NCBI GenBank assembly: GCA_022563195.1
Contig: JADFNV010000013.1
Coordinates: 1-64,000, forward strand
Direction: 5' to 3'
Length of the DNA stretch: 64,000 nucleotides
Origin: Pseudomonadota bacterium
Lineage (GTDB): Bacteria; Pseudomonadota; Gammaproteobacteria; Steroidobacterales; Woeseiaceae
The translations under genes and the position numbers were made by a program. Positions 59,616 through 64,000 of this stretch are shown here, piece after piece; the stretch's first letter is position 1; each line of letters opens with the position of its first letter. The notes below the pieces were generated by a model that searched no databases, was not told the DNA's origin, and worked only from the letters and a program-made list of their open reading frames with translations.

Positions 59616-61400
59616 CTAATACACGCGCGCTTTCGGTGGTACGGCTTCGACCTCATCGGTCATTGTTTCCTGGTGAACAGGGCGATAGTCGAACGACATA
59701 CGGCCGCTTTCATCCAACCAAGCCAAGGTGTGTTTCATCCAGTTCTCATCGTCACGGTCCGGATAATCTTCCCGTGCATGCGCACCACGACTTTCGAGCC
59801 GATTCGCGGCCGACTGAATCGTCGCGGTCGCGTTCAGCATCAGGTTTTCGAGTTCCATGGTCTCGATCAGGTCGGTATTCCAGATCAGCGAACGATCCGA
59901 GATGCGCACGTCATGCAGTGTGGCAGCGGTCTTCACGAGAAGCTCGACACCTTCATTCAAGGTGTCACCCGTGCGAAATACCGCCGCGTGATTTTGCATG
60001 ATTTTTTGCATTTCCAGGCGAATCTCGGCAGTTGAGCGACCGCCATCGGCATGTCTGAGCTTGTCGATGTGTTGCACGCTGTTCTGCCCGGCGTCGCGCC
60101 CCAACGGCTGATGCCGCGCACCCGGCGTCATGGTGTCGGCACAATGGTACGCCGCCGCACGGCCGAAGACGACCAGGTCAAGCAATGAGTTCGAGCCGAG
60201 GCGATTGGCGCCATGCACGGACACGCACGCCGCTTCGCCGACAGCCATCAGGCCCGGCACAAGACATTCGGCATCGCCGTCGACGAGCGAAACAACCTCG
60301 CCTTTGTAATTCGCCGGAATGCCACCCATGTTGTAATGCACAGTCGGCAACACGGGAACCGGGTTCCGGGTCACATCGACGCCGGCGAAAATACGCGCCG
60401 ACTCGGCAATGCCGGGCAATTGCTCTTCAATTACCGCCGCCCCCAGGTGCTCGAGATGCAAGTAAATATGATCTCTGTCCTCGCCGACGCCGCGGCCCTC
60501 GCGAATTTCAATGGTCATCGACCGGCTGACGACGTCGCGCGACGCGAGATCCTTGGCATTCGGCGCATAGCGTTCCATGAATCGCTCGCCATCGGAATTT
60601 GTCAGATAGCCACCCTCGCCTCGCACACCCTCGGTAATTAACATTCCAGCGCCGTAAATTCCGGTCGGGTGAAACTGCACAAATTCCATGTCCTGCAGAG
60701 GCAGTCCGGCGCGTAGTACCATGCCGTTGCCGTCACCGGTACAGGTATGTGCCGAGGTGCAGGAGAAATAGGCTCGCCCATAGCCGCCTGTGGCGAGAAT
60801 TACCTGGTGTGACCGAAAGCGATGCAGGCGACCTGTCGCAAGATCAATCGCGACAATACCGCGGCAGGCACCCTGCTCCATTATCAGGTCGACAGCAAAA
60901 TACTCGATGAAGAATTCGGCATTATGTTTCAGCGACTGCTGATACAAGGCATGTAACATCGCGTGACCGGTCCGGTCAGCGGCAGCACAAGTTCGCTGCG
61001 CCGTGCCTTCGCCGAATTTCGTGGTCATGCCGCCAAACGGCCGTTGATAAATTCGGCCGTCTTCGGTCCTTGAAAACGGCACGCCATAGTGCTCGAGTTC
61101 GATCACCGCGTCCGCGGCTTCCTTGCACATGTATTCGATCGCGTCCTGGTCGCCGAGCCAGTCGGATCCCTTGATCGTGTCGTACATGTGCCAGCGCCAA
61201 TCGTCTTCGCCCATGTTGCCAAGTGCAGCACTGATGCCACCTTGAGCAGCAACGGTGTGACTGCGAGTCGGAAACACCTTGGTCACACAGGCTGTCTGGA
61301 ATCCGGTCTGCGCCAGGCCCAATGTCGCTCGCAACCCCGCGCCTCCGGCACCGATGACGACGACGTCGTAGCTATGCTCGATGAAGTCGTAGTCACTCAT
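59616..61400 (-). CDS. sdhA: Succinate dehydrogenase flavoprotein subunit
   Basis: The 594-residue subunit oxidises succinate to fumarate. The FAD-binding start is [15 protein letters not shown], the covalent histidine lies in [16 protein letters not shown], and substrate-binding residues are in [15 protein letters not shown] and [18 protein letters not shown]. The ATG at 61400 overlaps the sdhD stop by four bases. It is the catalytic partner of SdhB, and SdhE downstream provides FAD loading. Confidence 0.97.
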   Translation of the reverse strand: MSDYDFIEHSYDVVVIGAGGAGLRATLGLAQTGFQTACVTKVFPTRSHTVAAQGGISAALGNMGEDDWRWHMYDTIKGSDWLGDQDAIEYMCKEAADAVIELEHYGVPFSRTEDGRIYQRPFGGMTTKFGEGTAQRTCAAADRTGHAMLHALYQQSLKHNAEFFIEYFAVDLIMEQGACRGIVAIDLATGRLHRFRSHQVILATGGYGRAYFSCTSAHTCTGDGNGMVLRAGLPLQDMEFVQFHPTGIYGAGMLITEGVRGEGGYLTNSDGERFMERYAPNAKDLASRDVVSRSMTIEIREGRGVGEDRDHIYLHLEHLGAAVIEEQLPGIAESARIFAGVDVTRNPVPVLPTVHYNMGGIPANYKGEVVSLVDGDAECLVPGLMAVGEAACVSVHGANRLGSNSLLDLVVFGRAAAYHCADTMTPGARHQPLGRDAGQNSVQHIDKLRHADGGRSTAEIRLEMQKIMQNHAAVFRTGDTLNEGVELLVKTAATLHDVRISDRSLIWNTDLIETMELENLMLNATATIQSAANRLESRGAHAREDYPDRDDENWMKHTLAWLDESGRMSFDYRPVHQETMTDEVEAVPPKARVY

Positions 61401-61777
61401 GCGCCCAGTCCAATTTTTAATATCGCGTACACCGAGACGATCGCCACGAAAACGTGAGCGAATCGCGATGCCACAAGCGACGTGACCTTGATCCATGACA
61501 TGTGGACGTAATCCTCGACGACCACCTGCACGCCCAGGCAGGAATGATAAGCAAGGGTCGCGCAAAACAACGACAACAGCACGCTGTTGAGGGGCTTGGC
61601 AATAAAACCGATCGCACTCGCATGTTCAAAGTTTTGCAGACTGGCAATGGATACGGCGAACCACAGCCCGAGCAAGATCAGCGCCACGGCCGAGACTCGT
61701 TGCCCCCACCAGTCGCCGGTCCCGTCCTTAGCCGTTCCCAAGCCCAAAACACTGGCCATCGGCGTGCGCAGACTCAT
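61397..61777 (-). CDS. sdhD: Succinate dehydrogenase membrane anchor subunit
   Basis: 126 residues with three helices ([40 protein letters not shown] and the C-terminal [20 protein letters not shown]). The [16 protein letters not shown] segment, with His in the second helix, is the haem and quinone site. It anchors the dehydrogenase to the inner membrane. Start overlaps sdhC and end overlaps sdhA, each by four bases. Confidence 0.93.
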   Translation of the reverse strand: MSLRTPMASVLGLGTAKDGTGDWWGQRVSAVALILLGLWFAVSIASLQNFEHASAIGFIAKPLNSVLLSLFCATLAYHSCLGVQVVVEDYVHMSWIKVTSLVASRFAHVFVAIVSVYAILKIGLGA

Positions 61778-62151
61778 GCCAGGACCATCCAGAAACCCGC
61801 CGTCATCGCGACCGAGGCGACGAGTACGAACCAGGCGGAGGCATTGGCCTGACGCATCTCGAATCCGCGACCCGTATCCCAGAAGAGATGACGAATTCCA
61901 TTCGCAAGGTGAAAGGCGAACGCATAACTCCAGCCAATCAGGAGCAGGCGGCCGATCAGCGTCGACATCAGGTCTGCGAAGCGCGCGTAGTCAGCCGCGC
62001 CCGCCGCTGCACTGACCAGCCAGCAGGCGAATACGATCAGACCAATGGACAGCGCCACGCCGGTTGCCCGGTGCAGGATTGACAGCGTCATCGTAATCGG
62101 CCAACGGTAGATCGAGATGTGTGGTGACAGTGGCCGGTCGGAATTACTCAT
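61774..62151 (-). CDS. sdhC: Succinate dehydrogenase cytochrome b556 subunit
   Basis: About 125 residues beginning MSNSDRPLSPHISIYRWPIT. The RPLSPHISIYRWP and SILHRATGVALSIG motifs are characteristic: Ser and Arg of HRATG bind ubiquinone, and a later His (HLANGIRHLFWDTG) ligates haem b. Three helices are visible. It is the first gene of the sdh operon. The ATG at 62151 is preferred; an ATG at 62175 in frame would add eight residues. Confidence 0.95.
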   Translation of the reverse strand: MSNSDRPLSPHISIYRWPITMTLSILHRATGVALSIGLIVFACWLVSAAAGAADYARFADLMSTLIGRLLLIGWSYAFAFHLANGIRHLFWDTGRGFEMRQANASAWFVLVASVAMTAGFWMVLA

Positions 62152-62293
62152 ATGACGCCTTATCGGGGTTGGCATCGCGGAAATCGACCCTATTGTCTGT
62201 ATCCTTGCCAGTCATGGTGAAATTATGCCAGACACGGCATCGACCTGCATGATCGGGAGATGACCTGCGTCACATTAATACAGTGAGTTCGAG

Positions 62294-62977
62294 ATGCCAG
62301 ATACACCTTACTCCGAAATAGTCACGGGCGGCGACGACGCTTTCGACTTCCTGCAAGGTCAACTGACCATCGATCTCGCGACCCTGGCCGGTACTGATCC
62401 GGTGAGAACGGCGTGGTGTAACCCCAAAGGCCGCGTTATTTGCCTGATGAACGTGGTAGCCGTTGACAGCGGCTACACGATGACATTGCCGTCCGAAATT
62501 GCTGACGAGGTCATCCAACGCCTGACAATGTTCCGATTTCGGTCGAAGGTTCAATTTGACGTGCAGGCCGCGACTCTGGAGAAACTCGGCATCGAGACCA
62601 CGGTTGATGACTGGCTGCGCGAGAACCTGCGGACTGGCATCGTTGAAATCTGGCGAAATCAGTCCGAAAAATTCACGCCGCACATGCTGAACCTGGACCT
62701 GCTCGGCGCGATCAGTTTCGACAAGGGTTGTTACACGGGCCAGGAAGTTGTCGCGCGCACGCACTATCGCGGCGCGACCAAACGCCGCTGTCTGCGATTC
62801 GAATCGGCAGAACCGGTCGCCGCGGGCGACAAAGTCTCGCATGGCGAGCGTTCCGTCGGCGAAGTCGTCAATGCCATCGGCAACGACCTGCTCGCCGTCG
62901 TCCCCGTCGACAAGTCGGAAGAAGCACTGACGGTGGGTTCGGCCGCATTGACGCACATACCGCTGGACTATCTTTGA
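62294..62977 (+). CDS. ygfZ: YgfZ/GcvT-domain folate-binding protein
   Basis: The 227-residue protein has the GcvT-like folate fold (DDAFDFLQGQLTIDLATLAG, CNPKGRVICLMN) and the YgfZ signature KGCYTGQEVVARTHYRGATK with its conserved Cys. YgfZ supports iron-sulphur enzyme function and the MiaB modification of tRNA. It is about 100 residues shorter than the E. coli protein (326), with a reduced middle, but the signature and the C-terminal domain are intact. It is divergent from sdhC, whose SdhB product is an Fe-S protein. Confidence 0.88.
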   Translation: MPDTPYSEIVTGGDDAFDFLQGQLTIDLATLAGTDPVRTAWCNPKGRVICLMNVVAVDSGYTMTLPSEIADEVIQRLTMFRFRSKVQFDVQAATLEKLGIETTVDDWLRENLRTGIVEIWRNQSEKFTPHMLNLDLLGAISFDKGCYTGQEVVARTHYRGATKRRCLRFESAEPVAAGDKVSHGERSVGEVVNAIGNDLLAVVPVDKSEEALTVGSAALTHIPLDYL

Positions 62978-63326
62978 CGACACAAGCTGCACGGCGGCCC
63001 CGACACGGGCACGTCACCGGGTATTTGCTCGCGCTTAACCTCGCTCGGCGTCCTGCCTCGCTCGCATCGGCCTGCGCTTGCTTGGGCGTCCTGCGTCGCA
63101 GCGCTCCGGACGACGCGCGAGCAAACACACCGATACCGCGCCCCTGCCGAGCCGTACCAGGCCGCGGGCGGGACGCGTATCGACGGCAGTGATATGCAGC
63201 ACCGTGGGCGGGATGTTCTTCGACCGAAGTAAAGCGCAGCGCAGCGAGCCATGAGGGAGAGGAATAGCCCGTTCGCGGTGCTGCGTCGCCCGGAAATCGC
63301 CCGCCGTGTGGGGCTCCGGGCGTGGG
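62978..63326. other. GC-rich gene-free stretch with one REP-like unit
   Basis: Several open frames cover this segment on both strands but none has protein-like features. The high GC content alone explains them. At 63292-63317 GGAAATCGCCCGC...GGGGCTCC is a relative of the REP-like pair at 23781-23846. It lies 10 bases before the lysS stop and would be at the 3' end of the lysS transcript. An outer CCCGGA...TCCGGG pairing (63290-63320) makes a hairpin suitable as a terminator. Confidence 0.5.
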
Positions 63327-64000
63327 CTAGTCGAAGACTTCGGGTCGCATATGCGGGAACAGCAATACGTCGCGAATCGACGCAGAGTCGGTAAACAACA
63401 TGACGAGTCGGTCGATTCCGATGCCGATGCCGGCAGTCGGCGGCATGCCGTACTCGAGCGCGCGCACGTAATCGTGATCGTATGCCATCGCCTCGTCGTT
63501 GCCGGCATCGCGACTGGCGGCCTGAGCGCGGAATCGCTCGGCCTGGTCCTCGGGATCGTTAAGCTCCGAAAAGCCGTTGGCAATTTCGCGTCCGGCGATG
63601 AAGAACTCGAATCGGTCTGCCAGAAACGAATCCTCGTCATTGCGTCGAGACAATGGTGAGACCTCAATCGGGTACTGTGTAATGAAGGTCGGCTGGCGCA
63701 GATGCTCCTCGCCTGTCTTTTCGAAAATTTCGATCTGCAGTTTACCGGGTCCGTAACTGTCCTTGACCGTGATACCCAGCTTGTCACAAATGCCGACGAG
63801 ATAGTCCCGATCTCGCAATTTCGATGGTTCGATATCAGGATTGAACTTCGCAATCACTTCGGCAATCGTCAACTGTGCAAACCGCTGCGAAAAGTCGAAC
63901 TCTTCGCCCTGGTATCGAACGCTCGCGTTACCGAGTACTGATTGCGCCATGCCGAGCAGCAGCGCCTCGACCATGTCGATCAGGTCTTCGTAGTCGGCAT
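63327..64000 (-). CDS. lysS: Lysyl-tRNA synthetase, C-terminal part, cut by window end
   Basis: The last 225 or so residues of a class II lysyl-tRNA synthetase (full length about 500). Open frame continues upstream to the edge ([14 protein letters not shown]). [20 protein letters not shown] is motif 2, [20 protein letters not shown] follows, and [20 protein letters not shown] is motif 3 with the conserved Arg that binds ATP. The C-terminus [10 protein letters not shown] is the usual end. It charges tRNA-Lys in the cytoplasm. The start lies outside the window. Confidence 0.96.
   Translation of the reverse strand, partial: ADYEDLIDMVEALLLGMAQSVLGNASVRYQGEEFDFSQRFAQLTIAEVIAKFNPDIEPSKLRDRDYLVGICDKLGITVKDSYGPGKLQIEIFEKTGEEHLRQPTFITQYPIEVSPLSRRNDEDSFLADRFEFFIAGREIANGFSELNDPEDQAERFRAQAASRDAGNDEAMAYDHDYVRALEYGMPPTAGIGIGIDRLVMLFTDSASIRDVLLFPHMRPEVFD

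Noticed and set aside
35972-63009. 14-base identity GGCCCCGACACGG between the spacers at 35973 and 62996
   Set aside because: The match is short and both spacers are GC-rich, so chance is likely. The flanks do not match and no structure is shared.
62968-63252. Several open frames on both strands in the GC-rich spacer before lysS
   Set aside because: High GC alone suppresses stops here; translations are Arg/Ala/Pro-rich with no motif, and no ribosome site precedes them.
1-64000. CRISPR array or prophage
   Set aside because: No set of identical direct repeats with unique spacers of constant length was seen, and no integrase, capsid or terminase gene is present.

Overview
The window is chromosomal DNA from a free-living, aerobic, Gram-negative bacterium, almost certainly a gammaproteobacterium. 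The evidence is the lipid A and KDO genes (msbA, lpxK, kdsB), the Lol lipoprotein exporter, CsiV beside mfd, the rpoE-rseA-rseB-rseC block, the order lepA-lepB-DUF4845-rnc-era-recO-pdxJ-acpS, sdhC-D-A-B-sdhE-ygfX, and an RNase E gene divergent from rluC behind a long leader. A TonB receptor, FlgO/TPR proteins and an S9 peptidase suggest a marine or sediment lineage, perhaps near Woeseiales, Chromatiales or Xanthomonadales. That placement is inference; no marker RNA gene lies in the window.

Positions 1-20,000 are accessory and patchy. The left edge is a mosaic: a CadC-like regulator gene runs into an HflC-like tail, which is followed by a cyclophilin fragment. After it come a secreted beta-barrel-like protein, a BamE-like lipoprotein, an S9 peptidase, a FlgO/TPR membrane protein, a truncated SLC13 transporter, an SGNH-type protein, an MFS permease, a large ATPase with a DUF4242 partner, two overlapping membrane-protein genes, a berberine-bridge-type flavoprotein, and an intact IS5-family element with a CTAG target duplication. 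Two families of dispersed palindromic repeats sit between these genes. One is a multi-hairpin element in five copies, and one of its copies carries an extra chain of hairpins.

Positions 20,000-46,000 are mostly housekeeping with some accessory islands. They hold rluC/rne, a low-molecular-weight phosphatase, a Fic protein, a TonB-dependent receptor followed by the orphan tail of a second one, the envelope operon exbB-exbD-msbA-lpxK-kdsB, comEC, a DUF2062 gene, the two lolC/E genes with lolD, mfd, csiV, a degenerate GGDEF protein and nagZ.

Positions 46,000-64,000 are a conserved run almost entirely on the minus strand: sdhC-D-A-B-sdhE-ygfX, then rpoE-rseA-rseB-rseC-DUF836-lepA-lepB-DUF4845-rnc-era-recO-pdxJ-acpS-exonuclease-rlmD. 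The rpoE gene has a recognisable sigma-E promoter. The divergent ygfZ gene and the 3' part of lysS close the window. No tRNA, rRNA or CRISPR array was seen. The least explained features are the hairpin repeat family with its GGA-loop hairpins, the mosaic left edge, the ATPase/DUF4242 pair, the Fic promoter motif cluster and the lepB start.
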